From NCBI GenBank assembly GCA_946183895.1, contig CAMHDX010000072.1, positions 1 through 5,815 on the forward strand: a DNA stretch of 5,815 nt, read 5' to 3'. The stretch is from an uncultured Porphyromonadaceae bacterium (GTDB lineage: Bacteria > Bacteroidota > Bacteroidia > Bacteroidales > Muribaculaceae). Position numbers and translations under genes: made by a program. How positions within the stretch are numbered: the stretch's first letter is position 1; each line of letters starts with the position of its first letter. This document shows positions 1 through 5,815 of the stretch, one piece after another. The notes beneath the pieces were generated by a model. It did not search any database. It was not told where the DNA came from and saw only the letters and a program-made list of their open reading frames with translations.

Positions 1-124
1 GGTGAACGCCGTCGTTGTTGTACTCCGGTCGGTCCCAGTCAAAGGTGATGACCGGCTCGGTGGCGAGGTCTATGGCAGCGGGCAGCAATGGCTCTACCCT
101 CAACTCAAATGTCGAGGGAATGGT
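1..124 (-). other. SusE-like domain start fused after the SusD C-terminus (partial)
   Basis: After NPNLTQNPGY at residues 593-602 the frame continues through TIPSTFELRVEPLLPAA, IDLATEPVITFDWDRPEY and NNDGVH to the window edge (residue 645). The pattern 'P-x-x-F-x-L, then a D-L-A-T stretch, then a beta strand ending in W-x-x-P-x-Y' resembles the N-terminal Ig-like domain of SusE/SusF outer-membrane proteins, which are normally separate downstream genes. This match is from memory of the family. Only about 41 residues are visible, so the assignment is probable and not certain. Confidence 0.6.
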
Positions 125-1936
125 GTAGGCGTAGCCGGGATTCTGGGTGAGGTTGGGGTTCTGCGACATCGCCATTGCCGGTATCGGGAACAGGTTGTAC
201 TCGGCGGGGAACGCCTTGCCTTCAATCACGCCGCCCTTCCATTGCCACATGTAGTCGTTGTCGCCGCCGTAGCAGCCAAAGCGAATCAGGTCCGAGCGGC
301 GGCGACCCTCAAAGTGGAACTCGCGGCCCCACTCGTCAAGGATTTCGCGCAGGCTGTATGAGCGCTTGGTCTGGGCGTTGGCGCGTGTGCGCAGCTCGTT
401 GATGGCGTTGCACGCCTCGCCGTCGGTGATACCGCCACCCATACGTGTCAGCGCCTCGGCTAGCGTGAGGTACGCCTCGGCCTTGCGCAGCAGGAACACG
501 TCGGCATCAGGTATGTTGTTGTGAGCATTCTCCAGCGAGCCGTCGGTGCTGAAGTTGTTGAACTTGGCCTCCGCCCAGCCGTTGGTGAACGTGGCGATAT
601 CGGTGTTGTTGAGCGTGCGGTCCATACTGCTGAGCAGAGCGCGGTCGTCGCCGGCGATTTTGGCGTTGTCGCGGCTATATGCCTTGGGTAGATTAGCCTC
701 GGGGTAATCTGCCTCGGGGAAGAACTTCCTGACCAAATCGGGACGGGCGCGGTTGCCCGCCCAGTTCTGACCGATTCCGTTGCCGTAAATGTTGAATGTC
801 GGGTGCTCACACATATTGCCATCGTAGGTCGGCGCCATCAGGTACATTGACGTACCCCATGAGGTCCAGAAGGTCTTGTGCGAGTCGTGGATGAGCGGCA
901 TGATGGCCTCGTGGGCGGCATCGGTGCGGTCGTTGTCGCCAATGAAGAGTTTTTGATAGGCGCTATAGTGCCATGTCGAGGTGTTGCCGTCATACTCCAC
1001 CTGCCGGTCGCTGGCCGTCGTCGAGAGGGCATACGGTGACTTGATCACTAAGCGGGCATAGGTGGCGGCTTCGTTCCACTTGGGGGTGCCGGTGTAGACC
1101 TCGGCGTTGAGGTACAGACGCGACAACAACAGCCAGGCGGCAGCCTTGTCCACGCGGCCGTAGCCCTCGTCGCGGCTGGTCTTGGGTGCAGGCTCGCCCA
1201 GGTCGTCAATCGTGGCGAGCAGCTCGCTCTCGATGAATGCGAACACATCGGCTGACTTGTACTGCATCGGCGTCTTGTCGCCCGGAGTGATCGTCACCGG
1301 CACGTTGCCCCACGTGTCGAGCAGCAGCATGTAGTTGAGGGCGCGCAGCAACCGCACCTCGGCGCTCATGCCGGCATCCATGTCGCCATACTTGGTCAGA
1401 TATTGGTTGCAAAAGTCGATGCCTAAATACAGGCGGAACCAGTAACCCGCCAGTTGGGGGATCATCGACGTAAAATTATTGCTGTTGAGCTCGGGCAGTC
1501 CCAGGTCGTTCCAACAGCAGATGGCCTCGTCGGTAGTCAACTCGTTCAGGTTCCATAGCTGGCGATACAGGCCCGACGTGCCGCTGTCAAAGCCGTCAAC
1601 CCAGCAGCCTCCGTTCATGCCACCATCACCGCCCACGGCAAAGTTGGCGTAGCACTTGGTGAACAACGCTGCAGCGGCCGCGGTGTTCTCATCGGGCTCG
1701 GGGGTGCTGATGATGTGCACCAGCATTGAGTTGACGTCGCCCACGTTGACGCTGCCGTCGCCGTTGACGTCAAGAAAGTAGGGCGAGCGATCCTCCAGGA
1801 TGGAGTTCAACTCGATGTTCACGTCGCCAATGTTGACATGGTTGTCATCATTGACGTCCTTCGCGTTGTTGAGCGCCACCTGGGCGTTAGTCACAACCGT
1901 GGTTGCGAGCAACAGGAGTAGAAGTAGATGTTTCAT
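1..1936 (-). CDS. SusD/RagB-family outer-membrane glycan-binding protein with N-terminal dockerin-like repeats and a C-terminal SusE-like extension (3' end outside window)
   Basis: The frame is open for 645 codons from ATG at 1936 to the window edge, with no stop. Residues 1-18 are a signal peptide (MKH followed by seven Leu, ending TNA-Q). Residues 27-47 and 56-76 are two dockerin-like loops. A SusD domain covers about 84-602, with family hallmarks at 193-213 (RALNYMLLLDTWGNVP), 485-496 (KAEAYLTLAEAL), 535-550 (a GREFHFEGRRRSDL segment) and 593-602 (NPNLTQNPGY), the last being the usual C-terminal end of SusD proteins. Here the protein continues past it into a segment resembling the start of SusE. 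SusD proteins lie over SusC transporters at the cell surface and bind glycans or other nutrients. Oddities: no lipobox cysteine, no SusC gene upstream, and more than 645 residues against the usual 500-600. The start is firm: an in-frame stop lies upstream with no other start codon in between, 23 bases after the exonuclease stop. The SusD call is very secure; the substrate is unknown. Confidence 0.93.
   Translation of the reverse strand, partial: MKHLLLLLLLATTVVTNAQVALNNAKDVNDDNHVNIGDVNIELNSILEDRSPYFLDVNGDGSVNVGDVNSMLVHIISTPEPDENTAAAAALFTKCYANFAVGGDGGMNGGCWVDGFDSGTSGLYRQLWNLNELTTDEAICCWNDLGLPELNSNNFTSMIPQLAGYWFRLYLGIDFCNQYLTKYGDMDAGMSAEVRLLRALNYMLLLDTWGNVPVTITPGDKTPMQYKSADVFAFIESELLATIDDLGEPAPKTSRDEGYGRVDKAAAWLLLSRLYLNAEVYTGTPKWNEAATYARLVIKSPYALSTTASDRQVEYDGNTSTWHYSAYQKLFIGDNDRTDAAHEAIMPLIHDSHKTFWTSWGTSMYLMAPTYDGNMCEHPTFNIYGNGIGQNWAGNRARPDLVRKFFPEADYPEANLPKAYSRDNAKIAGDDRALLSSMDRTLNNTDIATFTNGWAEAKFNNFSTDGSLENAHNNIPDADVFLLRKAEAYLTLAEALTRMGGGITDGEACNAINELRTRANAQTKRSYSLREILDEWGREFHFEGRRRSDLIRFGCYGGDNDYMWQWKGGVIEGKAFPAEYNLFPIPAMAMSQNPNLTQNPGYAYTIPSTFELRVEPLLPAAIDLATEPVITFDWDRPEYNNDGVH
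1709..1858 (-). repeat. Two dockerin type I-like calcium-loop repeats within the SusD-family protein
   Basis: Residues 27-47 and 56-76 are two copies of a 21-residue unit, separated by eight residues. The first copy has Asp27, Asn29, Asp31, Asn35 and Asp38; the second has Asp56, Asn58, Asp60, Asn64 and Asp67. These fit loop positions 1, 3, 5, 9 and 12 of the F-hand calcium loop of dockerins, and each loop leads into a short hydrophobic helix (IELNSIL, SMLVHII). The core DVNGDGSVNVGDVN of copy two is textbook; copy one (DVNDDNHVNIGDVN) is slightly degenerate. In dockerins such a pair binds cohesins. In Bacteroidales proteins it may instead be a calcium-stabilised spacer. No cohesin is visible in the window. 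Confidence 0.85.
1883..1936 (-). other. Signal peptide coding segment, type I-like, no lipobox
   Basis: The first 18 codons give a short basic start (MKH), a run of seven leucines, then ATTVVTNA followed by Gln. The TNA-Q junction fits signal peptidase I. There is no cysteine in the first 90 residues, so the lipoprotein anchoring that is standard for SusD proteins is not encoded here. Confidence 0.8.
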
Positions 1937-1959
1937 AACTATAGAGTTTTTAGTGATAA

Positions 1960-2451
1960 TTACAGGATGTTAATGGCGATGTGGGCGCAGGCGATGGCGT
2001 CGTCCAGGGCATTGTGGTGGTGCCGCATCCGGTAGCCGCAGGCGGCGGCCACGGTGTGCAGCTGATGGTCCGGCAACTCGGGCAGGGCTCGACGCGAGGC
2101 TCTCAGCGTGTCAACAAACTCGTAGTCCGGCCAGTCCATGGTGTAGGTGCGAAAGACTGCCCGGAGGCAGCCGCGGTCAAACGGGCTGTTGTGTGCCACC
2201 AGCGGCAAGCCCTCGATTATCGGCTCAACCTCAGCCCACACGTCAGGAAAAACCGGCGCGGCGGCGGTGTCACACAGGCGCAGCCCGTGCACCCGCGTGT
2301 TCCAGTAGGAGTAGTACTCCGGCTCGGGCTTGATTAGCGAGTAAAACGTGTCGGCAATCGCGCCCTCACGCACTATCACCACTCCCACCGAGCACACCGA
2401 CGACGGCTCGCGGTTGGCTGTCTCGAAGTCTATGGCGGCAAAATTCTCCAT
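1960..2451 (-). CDS. DnaQ-like DEDDh 3'-5' exonuclease, single-domain
   Basis: This 163-residue protein removes nucleotides from 3' ends of DNA or RNA using two metal ions. All three exonuclease motifs are present: Exo I at residues 7-12 (IDFETA, with Asp8 and Glu10), Exo II at 85-96 (VAHNSPFDRGCL, with Asp92) and Exo III at 144-152 (HHHNALDDA, with His146 and Asp151). The His-x4-Asp form of Exo III places it in the DEDDh class with DnaQ and RNase T. The fold fills the whole chain, so there is no polymerase, helicase or BRCT partner domain. It starts 4 bases after the hydrolase gene and shares a strand with dnaX, so it could act in replication proofreading or repair, but this is inference. 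Whether it is the replicative epsilon subunit cannot be decided; Bacteroidales carry several similar stand-alone exonucleases. Confidence 0.93.
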   Translation of the reverse strand: MENFAAIDFETANREPSSVCSVGVVIVREGAIADTFYSLIKPEPEYYSYWNTRVHGLRLCDTAAAPVFPDVWAEVEPIIEGLPLVAHNSPFDRGCLRAVFRTYTMDWPDYEFVDTLRASRRALPELPDHQLHTVAAACGYRMRHHHNALDDAIACAHIAINIL

Positions 2452-2455
2452 CGCT

Positions 2456-3259
2456 CTACAGGGTTATCACTTCCAGATCGTCAGGCACCACGATGTTGCC
2501 CTTGAATTGAGAGCCCGCCTCGGCGGCGTATGCGCGTCGGCGCGTGTCCAGGTGGTGATCCTCGGTGTGATACAGCAGCAGGTTCTTTACGCCCAGCACG
2601 CGCGCGGTGAGACCGGCGTCAAGTGCGGTGCTGTGATACTTCTCGTAGGGGCGGAACTGCTCGCGGTGGGCGTATAGGCAGAATGCCTCGCTCAGCAGCC
2701 AGTCGGCACCCGCGATGAGGTGCTCGTTGACCATGTTCAGCGGCTCGTCGCCCGTGACCGCCACACGCTTGCCGTCGGGCAGGGAAGCCACGAAGCCGAA
2801 CTGCTTCATCTTCTTGCTGCCGATGTCAAACACGGTGAGGTCCATGTCGCCCACACGCAGCTCATCGCCGTCATGCACCTCGTGGAGCACGATGGTGTCG
2901 TCAATGGCGCGGCATATCTTGGCGGGTATCATCAACCGGCACATCTCGCGCAGCGCCGCCAATGCCTCGTCGTGGCCGTAGATGGTGAACACACCGCTGT
3001 ACTTGCGCTTGTGCTGCAGGGGCGAAATCTTGCGTATGAGCCACACCACGCCCATGATGTGGTCAGTGTGGCAGTGGGTGATAAACAGGTGGTGGATGTC
3101 GCTGTAGTCAATGCTCGATGCCTCGATTTGCCGCAGGATGCCGTTGCCGCCGCCGGCGTCGACCATGATGCCGCCGTCCTCGCTTTGCAGATAGAAGCAG
3201 GTGTTGTAGCAGCGCGTCACCATCGCGCAACCGGTTCCGAACATTGTGATTGATGCCAT
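2456..3259 (-). CDS. MBL-fold metallo-hydrolase, RNase Z-like
   Basis: This is a 267-residue cytosolic hydrolase with no signal peptide. The metal-binding signature is THCHTDH at residues 61-67 (His62, His64, Asp66, His67). Asp171 lies in VTGDEP, where the family has its bridging Asp. HSTALDAG at 209-216 followed by LLLYHTED at 227-234 resembles the C-terminal HST...H arrangement of RNase Z-type enzymes, with His231 as the likely last ligand. DAGGG at 34-38 is the conserved strand before the active site. The stretch before the Gly-Phe at 155-156, where RNase Z relatives carry another ligand His, reads FDIGSKKMKQFGF and has none. No flexible exosite arm typical of true tRNase Z is obvious, so tRNA 3' processing should not be assumed; the substrate is unknown. 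It follows the kinase by 24 bases and precedes the exonuclease by 4. Confidence 0.9.
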   Translation of the reverse strand: MASITMFGTGCAMVTRCYNTCFYLQSEDGGIMVDAGGGNGILRQIEASSIDYSDIHHLFITHCHTDHIMGVVWLIRKISPLQHKRKYSGVFTIYGHDEALAALREMCRLMIPAKICRAIDDTIVLHEVHDGDELRVGDMDLTVFDIGSKKMKQFGFVASLPDGKRVAVTGDEPLNMVNEHLIAGADWLLSEAFCLYAHREQFRPYEKYHSTALDAGLTARVLGVKNLLLYHTEDHHLDTRRRAYAAEAGSQFKGNIVVPDDLEVITL

Positions 3260-3283
3260 TGCAGTGTATCTTATGTTAGAGTT

Positions 3284-4489
3284 TCAGTTAACGATTAGCG
3301 GTAACTCGATGGCGAAGGTGGTGCCACGTCCCGGCACGCTGTCCTTGACGTAGATGCGGCCGGCGTGATATTCCTCGATGATGCGCTTGACCAGGGTCAA
3401 CCCCAAGCCCCACCCGCGCTTCTTGGTCGTGAAGCCGGGGGTGAATACGTTCTTGAAGTTCTTGCGGGCTATGCCCTTGCCCGTGTCGGTGACCAGGATG
3501 ATGGCCTGGCGGGTGCTCACGCTCACCGTGATGTCCAGCTTGCCCTCGCCGTCCATGGCGTCGACCGCGTTCTTGGTGAGGTTCTCCATCACCCAGGCGA
3601 ATAGCGGTTTGCACAGCATGACGCGCGCCTGGGCGGCTCCGGGTGTCGATGTGATGGTGAGCGCCACGCGCTTGGGGATGCGGGCGCGCATGTAGGCAAG
3701 CGCCTCCTCGACCGCAGGCACCAGGTCCGCCTCGTCCTTGTCGGGCATGCTGCCAATCTTGGAGAAGCGGTCGGCGATGGTCGACAAGCGTTGCACGTCC
3801 TTGTCCATGTCGGCGACCACGTCCGGGTCAACGCCCATGGTGGGCAGCAGCTGGGTCCATGCCATCAGCGACGAAATCGGGGTGCCCAACTGGTGAGCCG
3901 TCTCCTTGGACAATCCCACCCACACCTTGTTCTGCTCGGCGCGCTTGACGCTCATCAGTGCGGTGTAGGCAATGGCGACAAAGATGAGTAGCACCACGAG
4001 CTGGACGTAGGGGAAGTAGGCGAGCCGGCGCAGCAGCGTCGAGTCCTCATAGTACAGGTACTGCGTCGTGCTGTCGTCGAGCACAATCTCTATCTTGTTG
4101 CGCGAGTTGCGTAGCGCGGCGAGTTTGTTCTCAAGGAACTGGCGGTTGCGCTCGCTGATGTCGAGTGGCGCGAGGCTGTCGACCGGCTCGGGAAGGCGGA
4201 AGTTGCGGTGTTGCAGGATGGCGCCGTCGGCATCGACCAGCAGCACCGGTATGTTGTGATTGTCCTCAATGATTGATAGCAGGAAGTTGACGTCGCTGTC
4301 GCTGTTTTCGCGTAGCAACTCGCGGGTGGCGTTCGCCCATATCTGCATGCGCGAGCGCTCCTGCTCGGCAAGGTCGTTGACCAGGTTGTTGCTGATGTAC
4401 AAGAAGATGCCCACCAGCACCACGCTGACAACGATGAACACCATCTTGTAGATGCGCCTCGAGTCGTAGATGTTACGCAAGTTTGCCAT
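3284..4489 (-). CDS. Membrane sensor histidine kinase (HisKA plus HATPase_c)
   Basis: This is a 401-residue inner-membrane kinase that autophosphorylates a histidine in response to an unknown signal. Numbered from ATG 4489, membrane segment one is at about 16-35 (MVFIVVSVVLVGIFLYIS). A periplasmic loop spans about 36-158 and membrane segment two about 161-181. The H-box KETAHQLGTPISSL carries His199. The ATP-binding domain has an N-box (ENLTKNAVDAM, Asn307), a G1 box (DTGKGI from Asp335), an F-box (FTPGFTTKKRG) and a G2 box (GWGLGL at 359-364). No HAMP or PAS domain is apparent between the second membrane segment and the H-box. No response regulator lies next to it. The frame could begin at TTG 4522, overlapping dnaX by 20 bases, but ATG 4489 is preferred: it is an ATG, leaves a 13-base gap after dnaX and gives the usual short basic N-terminus (MANLRNIYDSRR). 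Confidence 0.93.
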   Translation of the reverse strand: MANLRNIYDSRRIYKMVFIVVSVVLVGIFLYISNNLVNDLAEQERSRMQIWANATRELLRENSDSDVNFLLSIIEDNHNIPVLLVDADGAILQHRNFRLPEPVDSLAPLDISERNRQFLENKLAALRNSRNKIEIVLDDSTTQYLYYEDSTLLRRLAYFPYVQLVVLLIFVAIAYTALMSVKRAEQNKVWVGLSKETAHQLGTPISSLMAWTQLLPTMGVDPDVVADMDKDVQRLSTIADRFSKIGSMPDKDEADLVPAVEEALAYMRARIPKRVALTITSTPGAAQARVMLCKPLFAWVMENLTKNAVDAMDGEGKLDITVSVSTRQAIILVTDTGKGIARKNFKNVFTPGFTTKKRGWGLGLTLVKRIIEEYHAGRIYVKDSVPGRGTTFAIELPLIVN

Positions 4490-4502
4490 GCGAGCCCGTG
4501 GG

Positions 4503-5815
4503 TTAAGCCAGTTTGAGGTCAAACATCGAAATCATGTTCTTGAAGCCCACGTTGCGCTTCGCCAGGTCGTTGGCGACCTCTCGTGGCGAGAGGATGCGTC
4601 GGGTCTCACGCTTGTTGTCGACGTTGAAGGTGAACGACAGCATGTCGTTGCCCAGCGTGTCGCGCAGTGCGGCGAGCCACTTGTGACGGTTGTCTTCCAT
4701 GATCGACACTTCGTTGTCCGAGGCTACCGTGACTGCGTACTGCTCGTCGCTGACGCGGGTGGGCGGGAAGTTGCGCATCAGTGTCACGATCACTTGCTCG
4801 TTGGGGTGTTCGTCAATATAGTGTTGCCACGCTTGGCTCAGCTGCTCGGCGGTGAACGGCGTGCGCCTGGTTGTGGTGTGCTCGGGCTGCTCGGCTTGCT
4901 CGGGCGCAACGGTGTTGATGCGCGTCGTCATTGTGCTTGACGCGCTGCGCCGCACCGGCTTGCGCGCGGGAGCCGCGGGGGTGCCTGGCTGTGGCACTGC
5001 CTGTGATGCCGGTTGGGGCGACGGGGCGGGGGCGTGCGTCACCGCGGCGGGAGCGCTCGTGGGCGCCGTGGCCTGTTGCGGCCGTTGCGTCGTTGCCGGT
5101 GCCGCCGGTGCCGCCGGTGTCGCTGCCGGCGCGGCAGTGACGGGTTGTATCTTGACCGGACGGTCAATCGGGTTCACCTCAAGCGGCTTGAGCAACTGGC
5201 ACAACTTGACCAACGTGAGCTCAACCAGCAGCTGCTTGCTTGTCGCGTCGCGGTAGTTGAGGTCGCAGGTGCAACACAGGTCCACCGCGCGATAGAGGAA
5301 GCCCGGGCTGAGCGCCGAGGCCTGCTCAATGTAGCGCTCGCCCACACTGGGGTCCATCTCCAGCAACACGCGCGTGGCGGGCGTTTGTGCCACCATGAGA
5401 TTGCGCACGTGTGCCGCCAGACCGTTGATGAAGAATAGTGAGTCAAAGCCTTTGTCACGCACCTCCTTGTAGATGAGCAACGCGCCGGGCACATCGCCCG
5501 CTACTGCCGCCTGCACCAGCCTGAAGTAGTAGTCGTAGTCCAGCACGTTGAGGTTGTCAATCGTGCCCTGATAGGTGATGTGACCACCGGTCGACGCTAC
5601 CACCTGGTCAAAGATCGACAACGCGTCACGCATGGCGCCGTCGGCCTTCTGGGCAATCACGTTGAGCGCCTCGGTGGTCGCCTCCACGCCCTGGTCGGCG
5701 GCGATGCGGCTCAACTGTTGCACGATGTCGGGCACGGTGATGCGCGCGAAGTCGTAGATTTGGCAGCGCGACAGGATGGTGGGAATCACCTTTTGCTTCT
5801 CGGTGGTGGCGAGGA
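4503..5815 (-). CDS. dnaX: DNA polymerase III subunit gamma/tau, C-terminal part (5' end outside window)
   Basis: The visible 436 residues enter the window inside the AAA+ ATPase of the clamp-loader subunit, which loads the sliding clamp at replication forks. The frame starts with LATTEKQKVIPTILSRCQIYDF, covering the sensor-1 region and the SRC motif whose Arg is the arginine finger acting on the neighbouring subunit. The lid follows (GAMRDALSIFDQV), then the helical oligomerisation domain up to about base 5160. An Ala/Pro/Thr/Gln-rich linker of about 93 residues comes next (bases 5141-4863), then a folded C-terminal domain of about 120 residues that ends LSPREVANDLAKRN...MFDLKLA, as in other Bacteroidetes DnaX proteins. 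A start codon GTG at 5789 is internal, because the frame and the family similarity continue upstream to the window edge. No A-rich slippery heptamer that would yield a short gamma form is seen in this part. The tail differs from E. coli tau domains IV-V. Confidence 0.95.
   Translation of the reverse strand, partial: LATTEKQKVIPTILSRCQIYDFARITVPDIVQQLSRIAADQGVEATTEALNVIAQKADGAMRDALSIFDQVVASTGGHITYQGTIDNLNVLDYDYYFRLVQAAVAGDVPGALLIYKEVRDKGFDSLFFINGLAAHVRNLMVAQTPATRVLLEMDPSVGERYIEQASALSPGFLYRAVDLCCTCDLNYRDATSKQLLVELTLVKLCQLLKPLEVNPIDRPVKIQPVTAAPAATPAAPAAPATTQRPQQATAPTSAPAAVTHAPAPSPQPASQAVPQPGTPAAPARKPVRRSASSTMTTRINTVAPEQAEQPEHTTTRRTPFTAEQLSQAWQHYIDEHPNEQVIVTLMRNFPPTRVSDEQYAVTVASDNEVSIMEDNRHKWLAALRDTLGNDMLSFTFNVDNKRETRRILSPREVANDLAKRNVGFKNMISMFDLKLA
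4863..5141 (-). other. Low-complexity Ala/Pro linker of DnaX
   Basis: About 93 residues dominated by Ala, Pro, Thr, Gln and Ser (for example PAATPAAPAAPATTQRPQQ), with no predicted fold, join the oligomerisation domain to the C-terminal domain of DnaX. The DNA contains a short 9-base tandem, gccgccggt, at 5101-5109 and 5110-5118, preceded by a near copy at 5092-5100. Such a linker is normal for tau-type subunits and its length is expected to vary between strains. Confidence 0.8.

Noticed and set aside
460..1412. Several minus-strand open frames of 64-120 codons inside the SusD region
   Set aside because: They are in a different frame from the continuous SusD reading frame, which is open from 1936 to 1 and carries all the family motifs; their translations are Arg/Pro/Thr-rich shadows.
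1937..1959. Promoter or terminator between the exonuclease and the SusD gene
   Set aside because: The 23-base gap is AT-rich, but has neither a TAnnTTTG-type Bacteroidetes promoter element nor a hairpin with a T-run.
2720..3253. Plus-strand open frame of 177 codons opposite the MBL hydrolase gene
   Set aside because: It lies entirely antisense to a gene with clear catalytic motifs, has no recognisable domain, and long antisense frames are expected in GC-rich coding DNA.
1942..3284. The octamer tagagttt occurs in both the exonuclease-SusD gap (1942-1949) and the kinase-hydrolase junction (3277-3284)
   Set aside because: Only two copies were seen, at different distances from the following starts (5 and 17 bases). 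A shared 8-mer in short AT-rich gaps is easily chance.
4490..4522. Longer sensor kinase starting at TTG 4522
   Set aside because: It needs a TTG start and overlaps dnaX by 20 bases. ATG 4489 gives a natural N-terminus and a 13-base gap.
5092..5118. Tandem 9-base repeat gccgccggt as a possible regulatory or phase-variable repeat
   Set aside because: It encodes Ala-Pro-Ala units of the DnaX linker in frame. A unit of nine bases cannot shift the frame, so it is ordinary low-complexity coding sequence.
4470..5438. Plus-strand open frames of up to 156 codons opposite dnaX
   Set aside because: They are Gly/Ala/Arg/Val-rich frames antisense to a securely identified gene, with no domain.

Overview
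The window looks like chromosomal DNA from a GC-rich member of the Bacteroidales. The evidence is a SusD/RagB-family protein with an attached SusE-like domain, a sensor kinase with an AHQLGTP-type H-box, a DnaX C-terminal region ending in a short LSPRE...FDLKLA segment, and gene starts preceded by A-rich stretches rather than Shine-Dalgarno sequences. The family within the order (for example Muribaculaceae or a Prevotella relative) is a guess. All five genes lie on the minus strand, so transcription runs from base 5815 towards base 1.

In order of transcription: (1) 5815-4503 is the 3' part of dnaX, the clamp-loader gamma/tau subunit; its first part lies outside the window. (2) 4489-3284 is a membrane sensor histidine kinase with two membrane segments and a periplasmic loop of about 120 residues. 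(3) 3259-2456 is an RNase Z-like metallo-beta-lactamase-fold hydrolase. (4) 2451-1960 is a single-domain DnaQ-like (DEDDh) exonuclease. (5) 1936-1 is a long reading frame, open at the window edge, that encodes a signal peptide, two dockerin-like calcium loops, a full SusD domain and then the beginning of a SusE-like domain. The last reading frame has no stop codon in the window.

The gaps between genes are 13, 24, 4 and 23 bases. None contains a recognisable terminator or a Bacteroidetes-type promoter, so one transcript is plausible. Functionally the first four genes look like a conserved housekeeping cluster (replication, signalling, nucleic-acid or small-molecule hydrolysis, exonuclease). 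The SusD gene is an outer-surface glycan-binding protein that sits behind them without an upstream SusC transporter gene.

The most unusual item is the dockerin-SusD-SusE protein, which also lacks the lipoprotein cysteine expected of SusD. No RNA gene, CRISPR array, insertion sequence or gene-free stretch over 300 bases was found.
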